DNA from: Albugo candida | Taxonomy: Eukaryota > Oomycota > Peronosporomycetes > Albuginales | DNA length: 64,000 bases | Assembly: GCA_040437565.1 (NCBI GenBank) | Contig: JBDOQK010000036.1 | Location: 186,001-250,000, forward strand | Direction: 5' to 3' | Part shown: positions 36,652-47,598 of the stretch, piece by piece | Layout of the letters: each line of letters begins with the position of its first letter | Position numbering within the stretch: position 1 is the stretch's first letter | Position numbers and translations under genes: made by a program | The notes under the pieces: model-generated | The model's database searches: none | The model's input: only the letters and a program-made list of their open reading frames with translations | What the model was told of the DNA's origin: nothing

Positions 36652-37968
36652 ATGGCGTCGGTACAAAGCTTCTCGCTGGCGCGATCAGCAGCTGATCTTC
36701 TTTTAGCTGCTGAGAAGGACGTCTTGTATGAAGGAGAAGTAAGAAAGGGGTTGCAAAATGTGCTAGAAGGGGTTATCGGTCACCGCATTGTAGCGCAATT
36801 ATTGCCTGAAATATCCGCATTATCTTCATTCCTGTATTATTGTCTGTCCCTGCGGCTGCCATTTTGCTTGTCTTCACATCAAAACAATCATTTAACGTTT
36901 CAAACTCTCGGAGAAGAATGCTGCAATCTCATTCGAGTATCAGTGAAAGATCTCTCACGAACGACAGACGCTACGAACGAGCACAAACAGACGTACATTC
37001 CGATTGTCTCAACAAATATCAATTGTCGACTTTGGCTGTCACTAATCTGTGCGCATCTGTACAAATACGTCATAGAACGCTCACGTTTTGGGTGGCTCAA
37101 CCTGATGTATGTCAGAATGACACCGCGAGATCGCTTGGAACAGCAACGGCGCCAGCATCAGGAAGGAAGAGCATTAGGCTGCACAGGAAATCAAAGTGAC
37201 TCGGAAGAGCAACCTCCTCGTTCTCTCCCGGCACGTGCATCAATCCTTCTACTGAATCATCTGGATGCATGGAAAAACAAATTTCAAGCACGGTTGCGTG
37301 CTTTGGAAAGTGATAGCTCTGGATCTATCAACGCTCTTATCGAATGGTTCCGTCAATTTCATCTGGCAATCTTTTACATCACGGCAACATACCTGACCAT
37401 ACCCAACCGCTTATGCAAAATCCAGTATATATTTACTTCCGATCCGACACAATCCAATACCAGACAATCACGGCCCAATCTGTCAATTTTGGTGGGAAGA
37501 ATTCGCTTCTGGTCCGCATATGCATTTCGTTTTTGACATTCCAACATGCTTTCTTTCTAGGGATACATAGCATTGATTCGGCTTTCGGTTCCAGTAGTTG
37601 TCAAAACCACTCAAATTTTGAAGAAATGGAAGCACAGTAGAAAAGAAATGATCGAAGGAAAATCAGAGACGAGGTCTGTGGGCATTATGAGCTCTCGTGT
37701 ACAAGCACCCATGCGAGTGCCAAGCGCAAAACAAAGCCAAAAGAGTTTGACCAAAGATGGTCAAGATGAATCCGCGGTCCATCATCGAGTCCAGCGGAAA
37801 TGCGCGCTGTGCCTTGAGCCGAGAAAATCACCAGCAATAACGCCGTGTGGCCATGTCTTTTGCTGGGAGTGCATTGTTGGGTGGTGTCAAAAGAATCAAC
37901 CGAAGTGTCCATTATGTCGGCAAGAAGTACTTCCACAGCAAATTAGAAGTCTTTATGGGTACAACTGA
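36652..37968 (+). CDS. PEX10: Peroxisome biogenesis factor 10 (RING E3)
   Basis: Exons 36652-37491 and 37561-37968 (69 bp intron, phase 0), 415 residues. Part of the PEX2-PEX10-PEX12 ligase that ubiquitinates PEX5 in the peroxisomal membrane. The N-terminal Pex2/Pex12-type domain has membrane helices (LSSFLYYCLSLRLPF, WLSLICAHLY, FHLAIFYITATYL and, across the intron, LSILGYIALIRLSVPVVV). The C-terminal RING is CALCLEPRKSPAITPCGHVFCWECI, then CPLCRQEVLPQQI, a typical PEX10 finger. Divergent from PPIL2 (67 bp between the start codons) and tail-to-tail with C1D (20 bp). Confidence 0.9.
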
Positions 37969-37988
37969 AATGCGATAATACAGATGCC

Positions 37989-38640
37989 CTACGCCTTCCG
38001 CTGCCTCTTCGATTTTACTTGCTTTTTATTCGGCGATTTTCCTGCTTTCGGTTTATCTTGCTGCTGTCCACTGCTCTCGACTGGTGCAGGATCGCTCTTG
38101 TCGATCGTTTTCTCGTCCGCTTTTCGGGACTCTTTTTCTTTGACAGCGTTCACATAGACTTGATCTGAGCTAAGTGCGCTATGAATCATTCGCTTTGAAG
38201 CCTTTTGATCCAAATGCATCTTTGGTTCAGCATGACCGCTTTCTAATTTACTTATTCTGTTGATGAATGCTTTGACTCGTTCCTATAATTATCGCTGTGT
38301 AAGCAGCCACTGAGTAGCGCAGATCAATCATATTCGCACCAGTTCTTGCTTCACGTGTAAATGACGCGGGTCTTCAGGCGAAACTCCTTGTGTCTTCAGG
38401 TATATGTATAGTAATCCATTCAAAGCGTACGCTGTGATGTTGAAACACTGACGTTAATGAGTGAAATGTATACCACGATAACGTACCGAGCGACACATTG
38501 AGTTTTGCCTTTTCAAGTGACGAAATGTCGGGATTTGATAAACAGTTTTCGATCGATACACTTTGAAGATGCGCATCTATAATTTGCAGGCTCATCTGCA
38601 CATTACTAATAGACTTTTCGATAGAGACCGTAGTGGTCAT
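37989..38640 (-). CDS. C1D: C1D/Rrp47 nuclear exosome cofactor
   Basis: Exons 38640-38487, 38431-38340 and 38282-37989 in phase (introns 55 and 57 bp), 179 residues. The Sas10/C1D domain (about 10-95) contains SLEKAKLNVSLAYALNGLLYIYLKTQG and HLHVKQELERVKAFINRI, which align with the C1D core. KASKRMIHSAL matches the conserved C-terminal helix. A Lys-rich tail follows, fitting RNA or DNA contact. It works with the Rrp6 nuclear exosome in rRNA and snoRNA trimming. A second allele of exon 1 lies at 38795-38991. Confidence 0.85.
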
Positions 38641-38991
38641 TTGATAGTGCACAATTGAGAGTATCGGTGTAATTAGTCAAGGATAGGTGTCCACNNNNNN
38701 NNNNNNNNNNNNNNNNNNNNNNNNNNNNNNNNNNNNNNNNNNNNNNNNNNNNNNNNNNNNNNNNNNNNNNNNNNNNNNNNNNNNNNNNNNNNNNTTGAGT
38801 TTTGCCTTTTCTAGTGACGAAATGTCGGGATTTGATAAACAGTTTTCGATCGATACACTTTGAAGATGCACATCTATAATTTGCAGGCTCATCTGCACAT
38901 TACTAATAGACTTTTCGGCAGAGAGCGTAGTGGTCATTTGATAGTGCACAATTGAGAGTATCGGTGTAATTAGTCAAGGATAGGTGTCCAC
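38498..38991. repeat. Assembly gap 10 with diverged duplicated flank
   Basis: 100 N at 38695-38794. Sequence 38498-38694 is repeated at 38795-38991 (197 bp) with five substitutions, giving three residue changes in C1D. Best read as two alleles. Confidence 0.85.
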
Positions 38992-40348
38992 CAGTGTTTG
39001 AATTCTGATAGATTTGTCAACTGATAGAAAAGTCAACTGCAGGAATAACGAGATCACATCGTCGTGTCATCGAAGAGATTGAGTCGAGAATATGGACTAC
39101 TTTAAGATTTCGTGGTGTGGAAAATGATTCTTGCTGTCGTCCTATTATGAACTACGGAGATGGCTGCGGGTCAATCAAATTATACTCAGTATTACCTTTG
39201 TGAATTCATTTTGACACGCCTTGACTTTATTTGGCATGTGGCTTGGAGCACCTTCTGAGCGGGTACAAGGTAAATTCAGAACTATTCTGCAACTTAGCTT
39301 CCTTTTCAAACACACAGCTTCTCGTATCCAGAGCTCTTGACCTGTAGCCACAATTACTCACTTAGGTGTTAAAGGTGCCAGGTTTATTCTTTCCGTGCCG
39401 ATAATGTCGCGAACCTCAACATCGTTTGTAAGGCGTCATCGTCGTGGTATTCCTTGCGCTGTATCAAAGTAGTTACATGTTGATACGATGCACAACGAAG
39501 AGGTACAAATGCAGCATCGCCTCCACTGTGATCCTGGACTTTATTATATACTATTGGATTTTACCTTTTGAATCACGTGTGATTATGGAGATCGATTTTA
39601 CCTCATGGTCGAACGAAAAGGATCGGTCTTGGCGCGCTATGAATGTGACAGCACCAAAATGATAGGATCAATTATCCAGCTTGCTTGCTGTATTAAAAAC
39701 CCATTGAATTTTCTTACCCCTTTGAAGAAATGCTAAGTTTTTGGAATTTTCTGACGGCATGCAAAGGGTGTAGCATCGAAGAATTGTTCTCGAATCATAA
39801 GAACTGCTGAGACGTCCAGCCATTTGATTCGGAAATAAATATGGNNNNNNNNNNNNNNNNNNNNNNNNNNNNNNNNNNNNNNNNNNNNNNNNNNNNNNNN
39901 NNNNNNNNNNNNNNNNNNNNNNNNNNNNNNNNNNNNNNNNNNNNGTGATTATGGAGATCGATTTTACCTCATGGTCGAACGAAAAGGATCGGTCTTGGCG
40001 CGCTATGAATGTGACAGCACCAAAATGATAGGATCAATTATCCAGCTTGCTTGCTGTATTAAAAACCCATTGAATTTTCTTACCCCTTTGAAGAAATGCT
40101 AAGTTTTTGGAATTTTCTGACGGCATGCAAAGGGTGTAGCATCGAAGAATTGTTCTCGAATCATAAGAACTGCTGAGACGTCCAGCCATTTGATTCGGAA
40201 ATAAATATGGACACGCCAGTGCCATGAGGGCAGATACCTTGCTGGAATGTTCAGTGTTAGAATAAGCAAAAGAACGTCCAGTCACAGGAAATGTGCGTTA
40301 GTTTGGGTCTTAGTGACATGATGGCTATATATGGGGCTTTCTGATGTT
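38992..40348. other. Intergenic, no gene; contains gap 11
   Basis: Gap 11 is 100 N at 39845-39944, with 39579-39844 repeated at 39945-40210 (266 bp). The remaining about 1 kb shows no supported ORF or RNA. Confidence 0.6.
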
Positions 40349-41381
40349 CTATGCTTGGGAGTTTTTTTTGCGCTTCTTTAGCCGTTCTTGAGCAGCAAGA
40401 AAATCCTCCTCCGAAGGCTCTGAGTGCTTCGAGCGAGATGGATTCTGGACTTTATTCTTATGCGACTTTGCAGCGTACTTTGCTTCCAAACTGGATACCA
40501 TTGAAGAAAATTCCATCTCTCTACGTGGACGTGAGATATTTCGAAAGTGTAAGGGAAACGAATTACCGTTTGGTTTTTCGTAGCGCACTACTTGGGCTAG
40601 CAGTATCACCAATATTCCTTTTCCGTATCTTTGAAAGTAAAGCTTCTGCTTCCATTGCCTCCTTTTTTCTCTTCTTGTCACGAGTCTTTCGACGATTGGC
40701 TTTCTCGGTACTGCTTGTACTTGAAGAAGTTCGCCACACTTGGAACAAAGGTACCTACGAATGAAAACTATAAAAAGAATATTCCAAGCCAACATGCACA
40801 TTATACTTTTTCTTGATCAATCGCTCGTTCGATCATTTCAGAAAAACGTGTTTCATCATCTTCGGTCGACAGCATGATTGCATCCATGATTTTAGACAGT
40901 CGGCCTTTGAACTTAACATACGCATTTAAAACATCCTTCTCTTCTTCTTCTGAAAACCTGTATTTCTTTTCAAACTCATCAATATCTTTTTCCGTCACTT
41001 TAGGAAATATCTTGTCGAAGTAATCTTTCCACGTTGTGCTCAAGTTTGCATCGTCTTCATTACAGGAGTAACTGCCAGTCAAATCATAATATTCTCTAGA
41101 CTCCTTTTTGATTAAAATTGCATGAATTGCGCTGATAGCTTGAAACTTTCTCGTTGCTTCCTCTTGCGTGAGTTGGTCTCTTCCTTGCTTGTCAGGATGC
41201 TAATGAAGACGACATCACACGTGCGCCTTGGAAATCAACAAGAATAGTCAGATCGTACATATCGAAGCGCGAGCTTGTGGTAAGATTTGGTTACTTCTTT
41301 GTCGCTAGCATCTTTCTTTATACCCAAAACTTCGTATAGATTGCATTGAGATCCAAATTCTGCTGCAATCAAATCGCTCAT
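40349..41381 (-). CDS. DNAJC9: DnaJ homologue, DNAJC9-like
   Basis: Four in-phase exons: 41381-41259, 41199-40807, 40754-40567 and 40520-40349 (introns 46-59 bp), 291 residues. The J-domain (about 14-80) contains NLYEVLGIKKDASDKEVTKSYHKLALRY, then HPD at the exon 1/2 junction, then EEATRKFQAI. The middle (TWKDYFDKIFPKVTEKDIDEFEKKY and GRLSKIMDAIM) is the characteristic DNAJC9 segment that binds histone H3-H4. Basic coiled coil and MEFSSMVSSLEAKYAAK near the C-terminus also match. It is an Hsp70 co-chaperone acting on histones in the nucleus. Confidence 0.85.
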
Positions 41382-41712
41382 TGCGCTTGTTTTTGTGGCT
41401 TATCGATTTGATGAAATACGTATGAATCAGCCAATCAATACACGCCTGTGAAAAGATACAATTGAATAAGCTCATTTTGTCAATGTTGCGATAATAATAG
41501 CTCTCTCGATAACTGTCACTGTGTCTACTCTTCTTTCGCGGAGGAATTTTGTTGGTGCTGTTGAGCTAGTAGCCCCACCAGATGCTCGTGTTTTGAAAAA
41601 AAGTGCACAGAGTCGAAAAGGTTTGAAATCATAACACGACTGCATTAACAACTCCGATTGGAGGAAATTGAAGTTAGGTCGCGGCTGTCGAGCTAAAGCA
41701 AAGTGCAATTTC
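41382..41712. other. Short divergent intergenic region
   Basis: About 330 bp between DNAJC9 (-) and the next gene (+), probably both promoters. The 80-codon minus-strand frame within it overlaps the next gene's 5' side and is not supported. Confidence 0.5.
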
Positions 41713-42435
41713 ATGGATGCCTTTGCAGCATTCCGAACGTTCGCCGAAGAGCCCCTTCTGGTTGTAGGTCAAGAAAGTAAATCGCAGCATGGCACTACTC
41801 TTCAACAGACCAAATCACTTGAAGAGCTGATACAAGTCGAGGTACATTTGAGCATGCTTTGACAATGGAGCTTGCTGACAGTGCTGGTGTGGTACTAGAT
41901 CAAACACAAGCACATAGTCCGAGAAAACTTGTTGAAAGTGGATTTGATCAATGATAGAGTCATGATGGAGATGCAGAGCTGGCTTCAGAAACTTGCTGAT
42001 GATACGGAAGCGCTGGGAATACCCAACAGTTCACATAGCTCTTTATCGTTGGAATCGTGCAGCAACCTGTGTAAAATAATCAAAGATCGCATTCAAACTT
42101 TAAGAAGTGAAGTACAGATTCTGGAAAGCGAAGCCGAAGAGCGAATAGCAGCTGAAAGAAGTTGCAGTAAGGGTCGAGAAGTGAACGTCGACAATGTCAT
42201 ATCAATTCGAAATATGACAGCTGAGCTTTTGAAACTACAGCGAGATGCTTGGTCGCTTCGAGAAAAAAAGAACATGCTTTGCAAGCTAACAACAGTTCAT
42301 TCTAAAGCAAACATTTTCCCGGCGAAGGAGTCTTCTTGCATTCCGAAGGATATATTTGGCTGTACGCCGAAATCAACGGAAAAGTCCACATTGTCAAACA
42401 CAAAAGCCGACTCGGCCTTTGATCTCACAATTTGA
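41713..42435 (+). CDS. Small coiled-coil protein of unknown function
   Basis: Exons 41713-41841 and 41899-42435 (57 bp intron, phase 0), 221 residues. The N-terminus MDAFAAFRTFAEE is followed by two helical stretches (MEMQSWLQKLADDTEAL, and TLRSEVQILESEAEERIAAE running on to LLKLQRDAWSLREKKNML) typical of coiled coils. The last 50 residues are Ser/Lys-rich and probably disordered. No signal peptide or membrane segment. I do not recognise it. It lies head to tail with the EH-domain gene. Confidence 0.6.
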
Positions 42436-42573
42436 GTTAAAATACTTTTGTTACCTAATTCAATGAGAAAGCTTAGGCTTGTAATCAAAGTAATTACCGT
42501 ATGTCAAAATAATACACCACGGACGTTACAATTTATTTTATATGCAGCACCTTTGATTCTCGTCACTTGCGCT

Positions 42574-45500
42574 ATGGATGCATCTAGGAACGAGGAGATC
42601 ATATCTCAATGGTGGAATCAGCTAAAACATCTCATTGCCCACCCTAGATTACTCGTGCTACACGAACATCTCTATTTTGCAGCGTTAAACGCGCAAAATG
42701 CATCGACTTATGGCCCTACTAGCTCCTCACTACAAGTTACGGAAGCGATAAAGTTCCTCTCGCGTACAATTGAGGTACAATCTGATATGACTCGCTCTAT
42801 CGTCACCGAAGTACAAAAGTTTTCTCGTCTCATCAAAGAAGGCGACGTCACGAGAGACGAAAGCATCATCGACAAAATGAGCTTTCGAATGGCAATTAGT
42901 ATGATTTCTCTTGCACAAAAGAAACGCGAATTGAATTTTGGGACAGTATCTTCAGGTAGTGGACTTCTCGTAGACATTCTCCGCAATTGGACACCGCAAT
43001 CAGCGTTCCTGTTCCCTCACTTGGCACATGAAGGTGATTCGCCTCTTGTAGTATCAAATCACATTGCTTTAACATTCTGATACAATGTAGATAATGCTGA
43101 GGTTTTTCTTTCGCGTTTTGAGATGAATGAGGACGATGAAGCCCATTACGCAAGCGAATTTAACAAGCTCACGAATGGGATTGTGGGATTTGGTGGTACC
43201 GAGCGAAAGCGAGAGCTGATATCTTTGGAGGAAGCTATGAGATTTTTTCAAGTCTCGGGATTATCACAGCAGGTTTAGCTCCTGCGTTTGCGATTTTGAC
43301 AAGTTCTGACTTTTCCATCTAGGAACTGCTCGAGATTATGTACCTTGTTAAATCCGCATTTCTTGAAGTCTCTTTAGAAAATGTATCGAAGGAGGAATTT
43401 TGCATTGACATGCATCTTATCGCGTGTCGCTCGAAACGCGGTCTTAGAAAACTTCCATTGGACTTCCCTTTTGCTTTGTTTACTCTCTTACCCAATCTCG
43501 GCAAAGGTTTTAGAGGCTGTAATGACGGCCACCAAAATCTTCAGAACCTTACAAGTGCTTCTTCCTTGATTTCATTATTGGATAGGCAACTAGAAAACAC
43601 CAAAGGCCACCTTCGGTTGGTAAAGCTCAATTGTGCGATTACCGAGCAGATAATGTCGGAATTGCATCAGTATGTGAGCGAGTTAGTCCAGCAACTGGGT
43701 GATCTAGGGATGAGTGATACTTGGCCTGATATCGTCGGATGCGGCCTCGAATTGACAATGGAAAAACTCAATCAGATCACGGGTGGTATGAGAGCTTTTA
43801 TGGAACGCGAAAGAACGAGTATTCGAGAGAGCGAACATCTGTCTGTGAGAAGTACAGACGATACAAATGATCCTACTTATGTGCTTCCAGTCAAGCTTGT
43901 GCATGAGCTAAGCGAACTACGGCAAAAACGCAAGAGTCTGGAAGAGTTGCATAGTAAGGTATGTGAAGAACTCCAACAGCAAATGGACAAGGGAGCTGAT
44001 TACAGGAGCGTCCGATCCGTCAGCGATCAATTACTGGATTCGTCTCATTCGCTTCGACACGATGATTGCGACAAAAAGTCGATTGACTTTGAAGTAAAGC
44101 GGGATTACTTAGCCGAGGATGCGGGAATTGTGAGCAATCTACCACTGCACAATACAAATTCCTGGCAAAAGGAAAAAGTGAATACAGTCCCCGCTAAGAG
44201 CATAGATCAAGGTTCCGAAGCTTTCTTTGTAAATTTCGACGACTCGACCTTTTCTTCGGCAGACGTGATGCATTCACAGAAATCCGATAGCTGTGCAAAG
44301 CTCGATTTGGATGATGGAGATTTCGCCAAAAGTCAAGACTGGGGCAAGGATGATGTTGATGAAGCTAAGAGAGCGGATCACGTCAAGCCAAAGGCGATCG
44401 AGCAAACTGGCTTGACAGATACTAGTTTTTTCAACGCGTGGGAAAGCAGTACGTTTCAGGCTTTTGGAAAAGGTGACGATGATACAAGAACAAACACACT
44501 GTCGCCAACTGATGTACATGATTGTGTTTCAATGCATGAAATACGATCCGTCAAAGACTTTTTACCAAATTACAGTGAGAGCATCGAATACGGCCTGAAA
44601 AGCTCCGCTTTTGCCGACAAAAAATTGGTGCATGGTATCCCACTCGATGGAGGAAATGATATCGACCTGAATGTGCTCGGTGAGAGAGCTCTTGACATTA
44701 GTGAGAATACTCAGAAGACCGACAAAATCAAGGATAATGCCTCCATGTTGCTGGCTACCCCAGCTCCAATTCGGGAAACATCAAGATTGAGTGAACGATT
44801 GAGGAATCGTGCTACTTTGATCACTAAAGTAGACGACAGCATCGCCTTGAAATCAGCTCCGTTCGATCAAAGCAGTTTGTTTTCGACTGAAACATGTACC
44901 AAAGATGAAATTAGTACTACTTTACAAGACGAGAACCAAGCACAAAAGACCAACGTCAAGCTGAAAGCATTGTCGTTCGAATGCGACTTTGGCGAGTTTG
45001 AACAAGCTACCGCGACGGCGACGTTTGGATCCTTCGAATCAAGCACAAATATTGATGGCTTGGAATTCGCATCCTTTCAGGCATTTGAGAGTGCTCCAAA
45101 TAAAGCCTTTGATACTTCAGTGAATGAAACTATGGCTGTCTCAGAGGATACAAAGCCCATCGATGATAAAGCTTTCAGTGCTTTCGGATCGTTTGAGATT
45201 AATAGCTCCGAATTTGAATCGTTTGGGGACTTTGAGCAAGCTTCTGATCTGAAAAGTCCATCATCGATCAATATGGACAATACGGTCGAGAATTGGTCTT
45301 CCTTCGCAACGCCTGGCGTCCCCACTGAATCCAATATATGGACAGTCGACGACTTGCATAGGACAGGCTCCATGCCGAAGGATAAGTGTTCAAGTAGCGA
45401 TGATTTCTGCATGGAGACCTTTGCTGCTGACAGTTGTGATACATCCGATGCCTTCCAAGAACCACAAGTTACAGAGGAAGAAAATGGCTGTCATGTCATC

Positions 45501-47522
45501 CCAGAAGGTGACCAGTCGCTATATGAAGCGAGCTTAGAAGCTCCTCTTCCCGAATTCACCTTTTCGGAGGTGGAGTCCATGCTTGAGACCGATGCTTCTG
45601 AGTTGTCTTTCAGCACAGCCAACGTAAGCAACGAGGAACCGAAATTATCTACTGAGACTAAAAGTGACGAAAATACATTCGACGCGACTTTGACGCTTCA
45701 ATCAAACGATTTGGAGAGTACCAGCGACTCGATAGTCGATCCCTCGCCAGTCCACGAGAAAGGCCCGAAGGAACATATAACAACATTTGACAGCGAATAT
45801 CTTCCTCCGTTGGACGATCTCGCTTTTTTTGAAGCGCAGCCAACAAGTGATACATTTCGAGCCACTGGTGAATCTATCGACTTTATTATTGAGAGAAATC
45901 CTTCTATTGAAAATATTTTTGCCGATACAGAGCCCAACTCGGCAGATATATCCCGCTTACAGTCGGAGGACTCTTTCAAGACTGAGGATTTTGCAGAGAC
46001 GATTGCTTTCGACACAGTCGATTGTAAGACAAATGAGATCAACATTATGGATGCTATCGAAACCAAAGTGTTCTCAGAACCGATTCTAGAACAAGATGGA
46101 TTGAACAATGATGCTGAAAACGACAGCAAGGAAAGTAGAATCTCTTTGGGACTCTTGGATGAAGCAGACACTGAGATTTGGCAACGCACGTCTACTGATG
46201 GTGACGGATACAACGATCTCAATACAAAACATCAATTTCCATTACTCGACCCGAATGCTGTGACACTCGAGACGGAGCCCCCGGAAGCAGCTCAGCTGGT
46301 CAATTTTCCCGATTTCTTGGAATTGAAGGCTGAAGAATTGCCAAGGTACTCGTCGTCGTTGGTGGATTCCAGGAACACCGATATATGTATTGACGACTCA
46401 CACATCGTCGATGAGCTTCCCATTTTGTTAGACTTGGTCGAAGCCCCACCAGGAAATGATTTTTTAAAATCCGTAGCGAATACAACGGATACCCAAGAGG
46501 AGATCAACACAAGAGAAATGGTATCGTTCTATCTGCCTCGAGACAGACATCACGTGTCTCTCGTCGAGGTGGCTCAAGCCGACCAGAGTTCCGATAACGT
46601 GGATACCATGCCTCTGGCTAATGATGTGACCAAGGCTACCAACTCCGCGGATGGTGACCTGAATACCAGGAAGACTTTGATCGCACTCGGAAGCTCAAAT
46701 GATACTTTACGCGATGAATTGGTACATTTATTTGAAAAATGTGACGATCAAGCGCTTATCGATCATGAGCCGGATGCCGCAGTTTCTCACGAAACTATCA
46801 AAAGTGATGAAACAGGTGATAATGATGCTTCAGCATGTCTTTTTATTATGAAAGTGGGACAATCGAAAATGGAAGATGTGGAAGCCGAGTTGGGTGAGAT
46901 GTTCTCAGCTTACACTACGGCCAAATTGAATGAAATAGAAGACTCCATCGGTACGCCTGATTGCACCGAAGCCTGTAATGCAACTCAAGAAGAGATGCTA
47001 TCTGTCAAATCCGCCCTCTTCGCATCCATCGATGAGTTATGTCGTCTGGCCTCAAAAGAAAGAAAAAACAACGCAACGAGTGATGATTTCGAGCCGAGTA
47101 CGTTCATTGTCGAGTGTGAAAGTGAGAAAACCGCGAAGAGGAACGTCGAGCAAAGCCATTTGAAAGAACACACAGATGCTTCCACGCAGGAACTCACCAA
47201 AAACGGAATTACAGACGATGAAGCGTTTGAAAAACTAATGGAACAAGTCCCGTTTCCACCTCTCCTTTTTACCGAAGATGTTTTGACCGATAATTTTGAA
47301 TTTGAGCATGATCAAGTCGCCAGCATTATGCGGAAACAGAGCGCACGGAAGAATTCGAATCCGTTCGCAAACAAATCTGCAGCTGATGTGGCGAAAGCTG
47401 TTGATGACTTGATCGGACACTGCGAATCTCTTTCCGATGATGAATCCTTGGGAGTAACGAGGAAGCTCACATTAGAAGAAGTTAGCAACGAATTAGAGCG
47501 TATGACATTGGATGTTGCGTAA
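42574..47522 (+). CDS. Large EH-domain protein with FGxF motifs (gamma-synergin-like)
   Basis: Exons 42574-43033, 43091-43272 and 43323-47522 join in phase (57 and 50 bp introns) to about 1613 residues; an upstream in-frame ATG at 42463 is possible. The first 153 residues are helical and unrecognised. An EH domain follows (from FLSRFEMNEDD through LISLEEAMRFFQVSGLSQQELLEIMYLV to CIDMHLIACRS), expected to bind NPF peptides. Helices follow, then about 1000 acidic disordered residues. Between about 770 and 855 sit repeated acidic Phe motifs: FGEFEQ, FGSFES, FASFQAFES, FGSFEI, FGDFEQ. Such motifs bind AP-1/GGA ear domains in gamma-synergin and aftiphilin. Role inferred: clathrin/AP-1 traffic. The first intron is my inference; without it the first exon would be a separate gene ending at 43080. 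Confidence 0.7.
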
Positions 47523-47598
47523 TTAGTGAGTGTGATGTGAATGTACATGCCTTTTAGCTACATTCGTATAACACTACCGACGACTAAAGATCGACTGA

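Noticed and set aside
43123-43272. EH-domain gene starting at 43123, separate from the ORF ending at 43080
   Set aside because: Only 42 bp would separate two same-strand genes, whereas a 57 bp gt..ag intron (43034-43090) joins them exactly in phase.
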